Source: Thermodesulfobacteriota bacterium
Lineage (GTDB): Bacteria; Desulfobacterota; Thermodesulfobacteria; Thermodesulfobacteriales; Thermodesulfatatoraceae
Direction of reading: 5' to 3'
DNA: 7,505 nt
NCBI GenBank assembly: GCA_013154385.1
Contig: JAADCO010000037.1
Coordinates: 1 to 7,505, forward strand
Shown: piece after piece, positions 1 through 6,035 of the stretch
How the letters are laid out: each line of letters opens with the position of its first letter
Numbering within the stretch: the stretch's first letter is position 1
Translations under genes and position numbers: made by a program
Notes under the pieces: generated by a model
Told to the model about the DNA's origin: nothing
What the model saw: the letters and a program-made list of their open reading frames with translations, nothing else
The model's database searches: none

Positions 1-1464
1 GCCGGTCTCATCATCATGGCCATCAACGTGGTCGGCGGGCTCATCATCGGTTCTCTTCAGAAGGGGCTTTCCATCTCCGAGGCCGCGCAGACTTACACCC
101 TTCTCACCATCGGCGACGGGCTCGTCTCCCAGATCCCGGCCCTCATCGTCTCCACCTCCGCCGGTATCATCATCAGCCGCGCGGCGGCTGAGGCCAGCAT
201 GGGGCGGGACTTCGCCAAGCAATTCGCCATGCGTCCGGAGGCCCTGGCCCTGGCGGCGGTCATCGTCTTCATCTTCGGCCTCATGCCCGGGCTTCCCACC
301 GTTCCCTTCACCGTGCTGGCCCTTTTCATGGGCGGTCTGGCCTATCTGGCCTATCGCACCCAGAAGGCCCTGGCCCTGCCCGAGGAAGAGGAAGCCGCGG
401 CTGAACCCGAAGAATCCGCCACGCCCGAGGCGGTGGAAGAGCTCCTCATGGTGGACATCCTCGAGCTCGAGGTGGGCTACGCCCTCATTCCCCTGGTGGA
501 CGAGAGCCAGGGAGGCGATCTGCTCGAGAGGATTCGCACCCTGCGGCGGCAGTTCGCCATGGAGATGGGCCTCATCGTGCCGCCTCTTCACGTGCGCGAC
601 AACCTGCAGCTCAGGCCCGGTGAATACGTGATCCTCATCAAGGGAGTAGAAGTGGCCCGGGCCGAACTCATGCCCGGTCACTATCTGGCCATGGATCCCG
701 GAGACGTGAAGAAGAAGATCGAGGGCATCCCCACCACCGAACCGGCCTTCGGGCTCCCGGCCCTCTGGGTGCCGGAAGAAAAGCGCGAAGAGGCCGAGCT
801 GGCCGGCTACACGGTGGTGGATCTCTCGACGGTCCTCATCACCCATCTGGCCGAGGTCATCAAGGCCCACGCCGACGAGCTCCTTGGGCGCCAGGAAGTG
901 CAGCGCCTCCTCGATGCCCTGGCCAAGCACTATCCCAAGGCGGTGGAGGAATGCCTGAACGTGGTTCCCCTGGGTGTGGTCCAGAAGGTCCTCCACAACC
1001 TGGTGAGGGAGCGCGTTTCCATCCGCGACCTCCTGACCATCGTCGAGGCCATCGCGGACTACGGACAGAACGTGAAAGACCCCGACCTCCTCACGGAATA
1101 CGTGCGTCAGCGGCTGGCCAGGGTGATCGTGAGACCCTACCTCGACCAGGAAGGCAAGCTCCACGCCGTGGCCGTGGGAGAGGACATCGAGGAGGCCGTG
1201 CGTCGCGCGCTGCAACGAACGGATCAGGGCACCTTCTTGACCATTGACCCCAAGGTGGGAAGCCGCATCGTGGCGGCCCTCACGCAGGCGGCGGAGAGGC
1301 TTTCGGCGCTGGGATACCATCCGGTCTTTCTCTCCAGTCCGGTGAGTCGCCGGCATCTGCGCCGGCTCATCGAGCGTTCGCTTCCTCAGGCCGCGGTTAT
1401 CTCGCAGGCGGAAATACCACCTCAAGTGACCGTAGAAATCCATGAGACGGTGAGGCTTACCTGA
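1..1464 (+). CDS. flhA: Flagellar export gate protein FlhA (5' end outside window)
   Basis: FlhA is the large inner-membrane subunit of the flagellar type III export apparatus; its cytoplasmic domain forms a ring that docks chaperone-substrate complexes. The frame is open from base 1, so the ATG at 16 is internal. About 487 residues are present against roughly 690 in the family, so about 200 N-terminal residues are missing. Numbered from base 1, hydrophobic segments lie near residues 1-17, 81-98 and 101-118. The conserved stretch TIGDGLVSQIPALIVSTSAG lies at 36-55. An acidic Glu/Ala/Pro linker (about 126-147) leads to the cytoplasmic domain (about 150-487), which carries typical FlhA blocks such as HVRDNLQLRPGEYVILIKGVE and VVPLGVVQKVLHNLVRERVSIRDL in part. 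The TGA stop shares its A with the flhF ATG, which implies translational coupling. Identity is near certain; only the N-terminus is unseen. Confidence 0.97.
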   Translation, partial: AGLIIMAINVVGGLIIGSLQKGLSISEAAQTYTLLTIGDGLVSQIPALIVSTSAGIIISRAAAEASMGRDFAKQFAMRPEALALAAVIVFIFGLMPGLPTVPFTVLALFMGGLAYLAYRTQKALALPEEEEAAAEPEESATPEAVEELLMVDILELEVGYALIPLVDESQGGDLLERIRTLRRQFAMEMGLIVPPLHVRDNLQLRPGEYVILIKGVEVARAELMPGHYLAMDPGDVKKKIEGIPTTEPAFGLPALWVPEEKREEAELAGYTVVDLSTVLITHLAEVIKAHADELLGRQEVQRLLDALAKHYPKAVEECLNVVPLGVVQKVLHNLVRERVSIRDLLTIVEAIADYGQNVKDPDLLTEYVRQRLARVIVRPYLDQEGKLHAVAVGEDIEEAVRRALQRTDQGTFLTIDPKVGSRIVAALTQAAERLSALGYHPVFLSSPVSRRHLRRLIERSLPQAAVISQAEIPPQVTVEIHETVRLT

Positions 1465-2468
1465 TGAAGGTGCAAAAGTTTCGCGGAAAGACATCGCTAG
1501 AGGCCCTGGCCAAGGTGAAGGAACAGCTGGGAGAGGACGCGGTGATCCTCTCCACGAGACGCGTGAAGGAGGGGAACCGTTTGCTCTACGAGATCACGGC
1601 GGCCGTGGATCTGGACCCGCCGGTTTCGGAGCCGCGCCCCAAGGAAAGCAGTGGTTTCTCCGTGGTGCTCAAGGAGATCGAGGAGATCAAGGAGCTCCTC
1701 CGGGGGCTGAACGCTCAGCTCAAACCGAGGAGCCCGCTCTTTCAGCAGCTTCTCGAGCAGGGGATTCCGGCCACGGTCTTGCGTCTCTTCGGGAACAACG
1801 GAGACCTGGACAAGGAGAAGTTTCTCGATCAGCTCTCGCGCCGGGTCTCCCGCAGGATAGGTCCGCGTGAACTGCCGCGGCTCATGTTCTTCGTGGGGCC
1901 AGCAGGCGTGGGGAAGACCACTTCCCTGGTGAAGCTGGCCGCAAGACTTTCCTATGCCGGAAAGGAGGTGGCCATCATTTCTCTGGATTCCGTAAGGGTA
2001 GGGGCCAAGGAACAGATAAGCCGTTTCGCCCGGTTCCTCGAGTTTCCTCTGGGGTTCGCCCGGGACGAAGAGGTCGAAGATCTCGTGGCGAAGTATGGTT
2101 CCTGCGACCACGTGCTGGTGGACACCCCGGCGCTTGGTCCGTCCTTTCCCGTGGCCAGGTTGGCCGCCATCCTCAAACCGCTTGAGGGAGTAGGGGTCAA
2201 CCTGGTGATGCGCGCGGGAGAGGCCCCCCTCCTGGCTCAGGCCCTGTGGGAACGTCTGCGGGCTCTGCCGCTGAGTTCCCTCATCCTCACGCACAGCGAG
2301 GGGCTTCTCTACGGGGGGCCGCTTTTCTGGATCTTCACCCCCGGGCTTCCTCCGGTGAGCTTCCTCTCCACCGGGGATCGCGTTCCGGAGGATTTCGAAA
2401 GGGCCACCGCCAAGAGGCTCTTGAGCCTTCTCCTGAGGAATCTCGACTTGGAGGGAACCCATGTTTGA
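1464..2468 (+). CDS. flhF: FlhF, SRP-type GTPase for flagellar placement, with atypical G3/G4 motifs
   Basis: FlhF is an SRP-family GTPase that recruits early flagellar parts to the cell pole and acts with FlhG. The protein has 334 residues (B. subtilis FlhF about 366). The N-terminus MKVQKFRGKTSLEALAKVKE is classic FlhF B-domain. A helical N domain spans about 65-130 and the G domain about 137-334. The P-loop GPAGVGKT (145-152) is intact. DSVRVGAKEQ (175-184) replaces the family DTYRxxAxEQ. At G3, D220 is followed by TPALGPS instead of DTAGR. At G4, THSEG (276-280) replaces T-K-x-D-E. The late STGDRVPED (302-310) matches the family TNGQxVPED. The reading frame is intact and similar to FlhF throughout, so this looks like divergence rather than decay. 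A GGTGAGG ribosome site (1449-1455) sits 8 nt before the ATG. The 3' end overlaps flhG by 8 nt. Confidence 0.93.
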   Translation: MKVQKFRGKTSLEALAKVKEQLGEDAVILSTRRVKEGNRLLYEITAAVDLDPPVSEPRPKESSGFSVVLKEIEEIKELLRGLNAQLKPRSPLFQQLLEQGIPATVLRLFGNNGDLDKEKFLDQLSRRVSRRIGPRELPRLMFFVGPAGVGKTTSLVKLAARLSYAGKEVAIISLDSVRVGAKEQISRFARFLEFPLGFARDEEVEDLVAKYGSCDHVLVDTPALGPSFPVARLAAILKPLEGVGVNLVMRAGEAPLLAQALWERLRALPLSSLILTHSEGLLYGGPLFWIFTPGLPPVSFLSTGDRVPEDFERATAKRLLSLLLRNLDLEGTHV

Positions 2469-3306
2469 TGCTTCTCTGGCCCGGCCGTTTGAAGTTTCTT
2501 CTTTTCCGCGCGTCTTTGCCGTCTCCAGCGGCAAGGGCGGGGTGGGGAAGACCACGCTGGCCGCCAACCTGGCTTACGCCCTGAGCCGGAAGGGGGAAAA
2601 GGTCCTCCTCTTCGACGGCGATCTCGGTCTGGCCAACGTGGACGTCCTCTTCGGACTCACTCCCAAGTGCCACGTGGGCGACGTCTTGAGGGGCCACGCC
2701 TCCTTGAGGGAGGTCATGATCGAGGGGCCCGGAGGGATGAAGATACTTCCCGCCAGCTCCGGGATCGTGGATCTCACGCAGCTGAGCGAACCGCAAAAGC
2801 TGCGTCTCCTCGAAGAATTCGACGCCCTGGCGCGCGACTTCGCCTGGGTCTTCTTCGACACCGCGGCGGGCATCTCGGAAAACGTCCTCTACTTCAACCT
2901 GGCCTCTCAGGAGCGCCTTCTCCTGTGCACGCCGGAGCCCACGGCGCTTACGGATGTCTACGCCCTCATCAAGGTGCTCTATCGCCGCTACGGCGTGAAG
3001 AGGTTTCATCTGGTGGTCAACTGGGTGCAGCATCCGCGTCAGGGGGAAGAGATCTTCCGGCAGCTCCTGCGCGTTGTGGAACGGTTCCTGGGAAGTGTCT
3101 CCCTCAACTTTTTGGGGGCCCTTCCCTTTGATCAGCGGGTCTCCCAGGCCGTGCGTTTCCAGCGGCCGTTCCTGGAGATCTTCCCGCATTCTCCTTGGGC
3201 CAAGGCCCTTGAGGATCTGGCCGAGCAGATCCTTTCCCTGGACGAGGCTCCTTTTGATGGAGGACTCAAATTCTTTGGTCGAAAAATTATGGGGGTTGTC
3301 GCATGA
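2461..3306 (+). CDS. flhG: FlhG/FleN, MinD-type ATPase controlling flagellar number
   Basis: FlhG (FleN, YlxH) is a ParA/MinD-type ATPase that limits flagellar number and works with FlhF. The 281 residues carry the deviant Walker A KGGVGKTT (25-32), the Walker A' DGDLGLANVD (52-61) and the Walker B FFDTAAG (131-137). The segment VRFQRPFLEIFPHSPWAKAL (231-250) is typical of the FlhG C-terminal part. The last residues, about LKFFGRKIMGVVA (269-281), could form a short amphipathic membrane-binding helix as in MinD and FlhG. The residues before Walker A (MFDASLARPFEVSSFPRVFA) contain no clear DQAxxLR motif, which in other FlhG proteins stimulates FlhF GTPase activity. The start is supported by GGAGGG at 2450-2455, 5 nt before the ATG. 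The TGA stop overlaps the fliA ATG (ATGA). Confidence 0.95.
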   Translation: MFDASLARPFEVSSFPRVFAVSSGKGGVGKTTLAANLAYALSRKGEKVLLFDGDLGLANVDVLFGLTPKCHVGDVLRGHASLREVMIEGPGGMKILPASSGIVDLTQLSEPQKLRLLEEFDALARDFAWVFFDTAAGISENVLYFNLASQERLLLCTPEPTALTDVYALIKVLYRRYGVKRFHLVVNWVQHPRQGEEIFRQLLRVVERFLGSVSLNFLGALPFDQRVSQAVRFQRPFLEIFPHSPWAKALEDLAEQILSLDEAPFDGGLKFFGRKIMGVVA

Positions 3307-4097
3307 AAGCACAAACCGCACTCAAAAACACGGATTTTCCTCGCAAAGAATCCGAGGGGGAACTCGACGTTCGCAAACGCAACGAACTGATCGTCAAATA
3401 CGCTCCCCTCATCAAGTACGTGGCTGGCAGACTGGCCATGAAGCTTCCACCGAACGTGGACGTGAACGATCTCATCAGCGCCGGCGTCATGGGCTTGATA
3501 GACGCCATCAACCGGTTCGATCCCAACCGCAACATCCAGTTCAAGACCTTCGCGGAGTTTCGTATCCGCGGGGCCATGCTGGACGAACTGCGCTCCCTGG
3601 ACTGGGTGCCGCGCTCCATCCGTAAAAAGGCGGCCCTGCTCGAAAAGACCTATCTGGAGCTCGAGCAGGAGCTGGGGCGCCCGGCGGAGGACGACGAGGT
3701 GGCCAAGGCCCTGGGGATCTCGCTCGAGGAGTTCTATCGCCTGCTCGAGGAGACGAAGACCGTTTCCTTCGTGGACATAGACAGCATCAAGCGCAAGATC
3801 CCCGACCTCAACGAGGAGGACATCTTCGACCTCATCGAGGACCCGGATCAGCCGGACCCGTTTGAGGACTGCGAGCTCCTCGAGCTACGCGACCTCCTGG
3901 CGGAATCCATAGACGAACTGCCGGAGAAGGAAAAGCTCGTGGTGAGCCTCTACTACTACGAGGGGCTTACCATGCGCGAGATCGGCGAGATCCTGGGCTA
4001 CACCGAAAGCCGCATCTCACAGCTCCACAGCAAGGCCCTGGCGAGACTGCGGGCCAAGCTCAAGGACCGGTTGGGAGACGACTATTTCGAGTCTTAG
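3303..4097 (+). CDS. fliA: Flagellar RNA polymerase sigma factor FliA (sigma-28)
   Basis: FliA directs RNA polymerase to late flagellar and chemotaxis promoters and is normally held by the anti-sigma factor FlgM until the hook-basal body is complete. Its 264 residues are slightly longer than E. coli FliA (239). Sigma region 2 spans about 25-97, with NDLISAGVMGLIDAINRFDP and the FKTFAEFRIRGAMLDELRSLD -10-binding portion at about 80-100. Region 3 runs from about 104 (VPRSIRKK) to 155. Region 4 spans about 195-252, with the helix-turn-helix LTMREIGEILGYTESRISQ at 222-240. The start overlaps the flhG stop by 4 nt; GGGGG at 3291-3295, 7 nt upstream, is a weak ribosome site, so expression is probably coupled to flhG. 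A likely target promoter lies directly after its stop codon. I see no flgM in the window. Confidence 0.96.
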   Translation: MKAQTALKNTDFPRKESEGELDVRKRNELIVKYAPLIKYVAGRLAMKLPPNVDVNDLISAGVMGLIDAINRFDPNRNIQFKTFAEFRIRGAMLDELRSLDWVPRSIRKKAALLEKTYLELEQELGRPAEDDEVAKALGISLEEFYRLLEETKTVSFVDIDSIKRKIPDLNEEDIFDLIEDPDQPDPFEDCELLELRDLLAESIDELPEKEKLVVSLYYYEGLTMREIGEILGYTESRISQLHSKALARLRAKLKDRLGDDYFES

Positions 4098-4121
4098 GGA
4101 AAGCCGCCTCAGCGCCGATAA
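4095..4121 (+). promoter_or_regulatory. Predicted sigma-28 (FliA) promoter for the cheY operon
   Basis: The -10 box GCCGATAA (4114-4121) is an exact match to the sigma-28 consensus. Eleven bases upstream lies TAGGGAAA (4095-4102), in the position of the -35 element TAAAGTTT. The spacing is exactly right, but only T, A and the central G match. The -35 overlaps the fliA stop codon TAG. Transcription would start near 4128-4130, giving a leader of about 26 nt before cheY. The -10 and spacing are seen directly; promoter activity is inferred. Confidence 0.75.
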
Positions 4122-4140
4122 GGGGAGTGAAACTAGATCG

Positions 4141-4147
4141 AGGAGGG
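4141..4147 (+). promoter_or_regulatory. Ribosome binding site that sets the cheY start
   Basis: AGGAGGG is a near-perfect Shine-Dalgarno sequence. It lies 7 nt before the ATG at 4155, which is good spacing. It is 1 nt before an in-frame TTG at 4149 (too close) and 13 nt before the ATG at 4161 (too far), so 4155 is the best start. Confidence 0.8.
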
Positions 4148-4154
4148 TTTGGGC

Positions 4155-4538
4155 ATGGCCATGGATACGAACATGAGGGTCTTGGTGGTAGACGATTTTG
4201 CAACCATGCGGCGCATCATCAAGAACATTCTCCTTCAGCTGGGGTTCAAGAACATCATCGAGGCAGACGATGGGACCACGGCCTGGGAAATTCTCGACAA
4301 GGGTGAACCCGTGGATCTCATCATCTCCGACTGGAATATGCCCAAGATGACGGGCATCGAGCTCCTGAAGAAGGTGCGCTCCGACGACAGGTTCAAGGAT
4401 TTGCCCTTTCTCATGGTCACCGCCGAGGCGCAGAAAGAAAATATCGTCGAAGCGGTGAAATATCGCGTCAGTCAGTATATTGTAAAACCGTTTACGCCGG
4501 AGACGCTCAAGGAGAAACTCGAAAAAATATTCGGCTGA
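4155..4538 (+). CDS. cheY: CheY-type chemotaxis response regulator
   Basis: This is a stand-alone receiver domain. Phosphorylated CheY binds the flagellar switch (FliM/FliN) and changes motor rotation; the phosphodonor is normally CheA, not seen here. From the ATG at 4155 the protein has 127 residues, close to E. coli CheY (129). Key residues are all present: acidic pocket D13-D14, phosphoacceptor D59 in SDWNMP, T89 in VTAEA and K111 in VKPF. The segment KYRVSQYIVKPF (102-113) has Tyr-Arg where many CheY proteins have Ala-Gly. It follows the predicted sigma-28 promoter, and the next gene starts 11 nt downstream. Position in the flagellar cluster supports a motility role rather than a two-component regulator, since no output domain is present. 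The 3' third uses more AT-ending codons (GTA AAA, TTT, ATA) than its neighbours. Confidence 0.93.
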   Translation: MAMDTNMRVLVVDDFATMRRIIKNILLQLGFKNIIEADDGTTAWEILDKGEPVDLIISDWNMPKMTGIELLKKVRSDDRFKDLPFLMVTAEAQKENIVEAVKYRVSQYIVKPFTPETLKEKLEKIFG

Positions 4539-4549
4539 TTCGAGGTTAG

Positions 4550-5485
4550 ATGTCTGAGGAAAAAGAAAAGGAGCTCCAGGAGTCCGAAGAAACTCAGGGC
4601 CCACTTGACGATGAGCCCAGGGAAGAAGGCGAAGAGAGCCAGGAAGACCTCTTAGCCGATCTCCTGGAGGAAGATCAGCAGGCCGAAGAGGCGGAGCAGG
4701 CCGAAGAGGAAGAGCAGGAAGCCTCATCCGAAGAAGAAACCACGGATGAAGAGGAAGAAGATGAGGACGGAGAGGGATCGGACGAAAGAGAGCCGGAGCC
4801 ACCGGCGGCGGACTTGCCGGAGGACGATCCCCTAGCCGGGCTCCTCGACGAGGAGGAGCTTCCCGAGGTCGAAGATCCCGACGAGGCCGAGGAGGCCGAA
4901 GAGGAGCTCGAGGAGGAAGAGGAAGAAGACGATGAAGAGGGCGAAGAGAAATCCGCGGGATCTTCTCGCAAAGAGCTGCTCCTCACCGTGGCCAGCATCC
5001 TGGCGGTCCTCATCCTCCTGGGAGGAGGGTTCATGACCCTCTGGTATCTCTGGGAGCATCCGCCTGTGCCGCAGGGGGCGTCCATGGTCTCGCTCACCAC
5101 GCCCGAACCCCCGCAAGAAGAAAAAGCCTCCACCGAGACTTCCACTCCGCTCACCTCCTCCCCCATCGCCGTTGAAGCGCGGAAGATCCTCTTTCTCAAG
5201 AACTTCCTGATCCCCTATCAGCGAGATACCGGCGAATACATCTTCGTGAAGGCCAAGGTCCTCCTCTACTACGCAAACGAGAGGGACTACGCCATCGCCA
5301 AGAAGAACGAGCCCCTTTTGCGCGAACACATCTATCGGCTCCTCAAGAACGTCCCTCTCTACGTCTGGGAAAGCAAGAAGGGCGAGCCCCTGGTCAGACG
5401 GGAGCTCCTCTCCTATCTGACCAAGAAGGAGATAGGCGGCGTGGTGCCGCAGGACCTGGAAGTAACGGGGTACATCCTCAAATAA
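4550..5485 (+). CDS. FliL-like single-pass membrane protein with long acidic N-terminal tail
   Basis: FliL-family proteins are single-pass inner-membrane proteins near the stator ring that support motor function. This 311-residue protein has three parts. Residues 1-139 are extremely acidic (about 74 Asp/Glu against about 5 Lys/Arg) and probably disordered. A transmembrane helix lies at about 143-168, preceded by R140-K141, so by the positive-inside rule the acidic tail should be cytoplasmic. After a Pro/Ser/Thr linker, residues about 208-311 form the presumed periplasmic domain; it runs from ILFLKNFLIPY through VKAKVLLYYAN and LLREHIYRLLKN to a closing LEVTGYILK, the pattern of FliL domains. 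Usual FliL proteins are about 150-180 residues, so the tail is the oddity. The tail holds two related motifs, DLLADLLEED (33-42) and DPLAGLLDEEE (93-103). GAGG (4542-4545) sits 4 nt before the ATG. FliL assignment rests on pattern and context, not strong identity. Confidence 0.65.
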   Translation: MSEEKEKELQESEETQGPLDDEPREEGEESQEDLLADLLEEDQQAEEAEQAEEEEQEASSEEETTDEEEEDEDGEGSDEREPEPPAADLPEDDPLAGLLDEEELPEVEDPDEAEEAEEELEEEEEEDDEEGEEKSAGSSRKELLLTVASILAVLILLGGGFMTLWYLWEHPPVPQGASMVSLTTPEPPQEEKASTETSTPLTSSPIAVEARKILFLKNFLIPYQRDTGEYIFVKAKVLLYYANERDYAIAKKNEPLLREHIYRLLKNVPLYVWESKKGEPLVRRELLSYLTKKEIGGVVPQDLEVTGYILK

Positions 5486-5489
5486 AAAG

Positions 5490-5651
5490 ATGCCCGACGA
5501 CATCAGATCTCCCTTAAGCGTGGTGAGGACCTTTTTCCGGGTGGAACGCCCGGGAGAGAAGCCGCGGCGCGAGCCCCGCGAGCGCAAGCGCCCGAAGAAG
5601 AGGCCCCGCAACATGGGGAAGAAGGGGCCCAAAATAGACATTCGGGTCTAG
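5490..5651 (+). CDS. Short, highly basic hypothetical protein (53 aa)
   Basis: I do not recognise this protein. It starts MPDDIRSPLSVVRTFFRVER; the middle (24-48) is a dense Lys/Arg/Pro stretch including ERKRPKKRPRNMGKKGPK, and it ends IDIRV. There are 19 Lys/Arg against 7 Asp/Glu, a net charge of about +12, with no predicted membrane segment or signal peptide. Support for coding: the ORF exactly fills the gap between two operon genes (4 nt after the previous stop, 2 nt before the next start), the codons match the neighbours with about 80% GC at third positions, and otherwise a 160-nt hole would interrupt a tightly packed operon. The ribosome site is poor (only AAAAG before the ATG), so it may depend on coupling to the upstream gene. 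The basic tract could bind nucleic acid, anionic membrane or an acidic partner; this is inference. Confidence 0.65.
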   Translation: MPDDIRSPLSVVRTFFRVERPGEKPRREPRERKRPKKRPRNMGKKGPKIDIRV

Positions 5652-5653
5652 CC

Positions 5654-6034
5654 ATGGACATCAGCTTTTTCTTTTTGCTCCAGGCCTTTTTCGACGTTCT
5701 CATCCTGGTCTTTGTCGTGGCCCTCTACATCCAGCTGAAGAAGCTTCAGCGCCTGCCCTTTCAGGAGACCATCGAGAGGCTGAAGGCGGCCAACGAGCTC
5801 TGCGAACGTCTCACCGCCAACCTGGCGGAAAAGAAGCTCATCTCCGAGCGACTCATGTCCGCCCTCGAAACCGGGGCCAAGGCCTGGGAGGCCTCCAAGA
5901 CCGATGCCGCCAACATCAAGGACAAAGTGCGGCAACTGGCCAAAGAGGGCCTTTCCATCCCGGAAATCGCCGAAAAGACCGGCCTTCAGGAAGGGGAAGT
6001 GGCCCTTCTCCTCTCGGTAGCGGAAAAGTCCTGA
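5654..6034 (+). CDS. Membrane-anchored coiled-coil protein with DUF2802-like C-terminus
   Basis: This 126-residue protein has an N-terminal transmembrane helix at about 4-27 (Phe/Leu/Val-rich, followed by QLKKLQRL, so the rest should be cytoplasmic). A helical, probably coiled-coil region covers about 28-85. A compact C-terminal block spans about 91-122 (VRQLAKEGLSIPEIAEKTGL then QEGEVALLLSVAEKS). That block has the pattern of the DUF2802/DUF6115-type proteins found in flagellar clusters: a small helix-turn-helix-like fold ending in GEVxLLL. The biochemical role of that family is not established to my knowledge. A membrane-tethered HTH-like domain could be a protein-protein module rather than a DNA binder. 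The ATG is 2 nt after the upstream stop with no strong ribosome site, and the next gene starts 1 nt after its TGA, which indicates coupled translation. Confidence 0.75.
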   Translation: MDISFFFLLQAFFDVLILVFVVALYIQLKKLQRLPFQETIERLKAANELCERLTANLAEKKLISERLMSALETGAKAWEASKTDAANIKDKVRQLAKEGLSIPEIAEKTGLQEGEVALLLSVAEKS

Positions 6035-6035
6035 G

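Noticed and set aside
1497..2567. 356-codon open frame on the - strand across flhF
   Set aside because: It is antisense to the well-conserved flhF and flhG frames and shows no recognisable protein pattern; such long antisense frames are common in GC-rich codon-biased genes.
3254..3295. AT-richer patch at the end of flhG as a possible fliA promoter
   Set aside because: No -35/-10 pair with proper spacing could be found; the 4-nt flhG-fliA overlap suggests co-transcription.
2335..3321. 328-codon open frame on the - strand across flhG
   Set aside because: Same reason; flhG on the + strand has all its ATPase motifs and the antisense product has none.
4149..4154. TTG start for cheY six bases upstream
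   Set aside because: It leaves only 1 nt between the AGGAGGG ribosome site and the start; the ATG at 4155 has 7 nt.
4482..4495. Inverted repeat GTAAA-ACCG-TTTAC
   Set aside because: It encodes the conserved VKPF motif of CheY; the symmetry is likely a by-product of those codons and the stem is only 5 bp.
4017..4802. 261-codon - strand frame across cheY
   Set aside because: Antisense to cheY, whose catalytic residues are complete, and to the end of fliA; it would also cross the predicted promoter.
4910..4929. Purine-only tract in the acidic-tail coding region
   Set aside because: It is explained by Glu codons; I see no exact tandem repeat long enough to argue for a slippage switch.
4675..5199. 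- strand frame encoding poly-serine runs
   Set aside because: It is the mirror of the Glu/Asp codon repeats of the acidic tail (GAG/GAA read as CTC/TTC in a shifted frame); it has no independent support.
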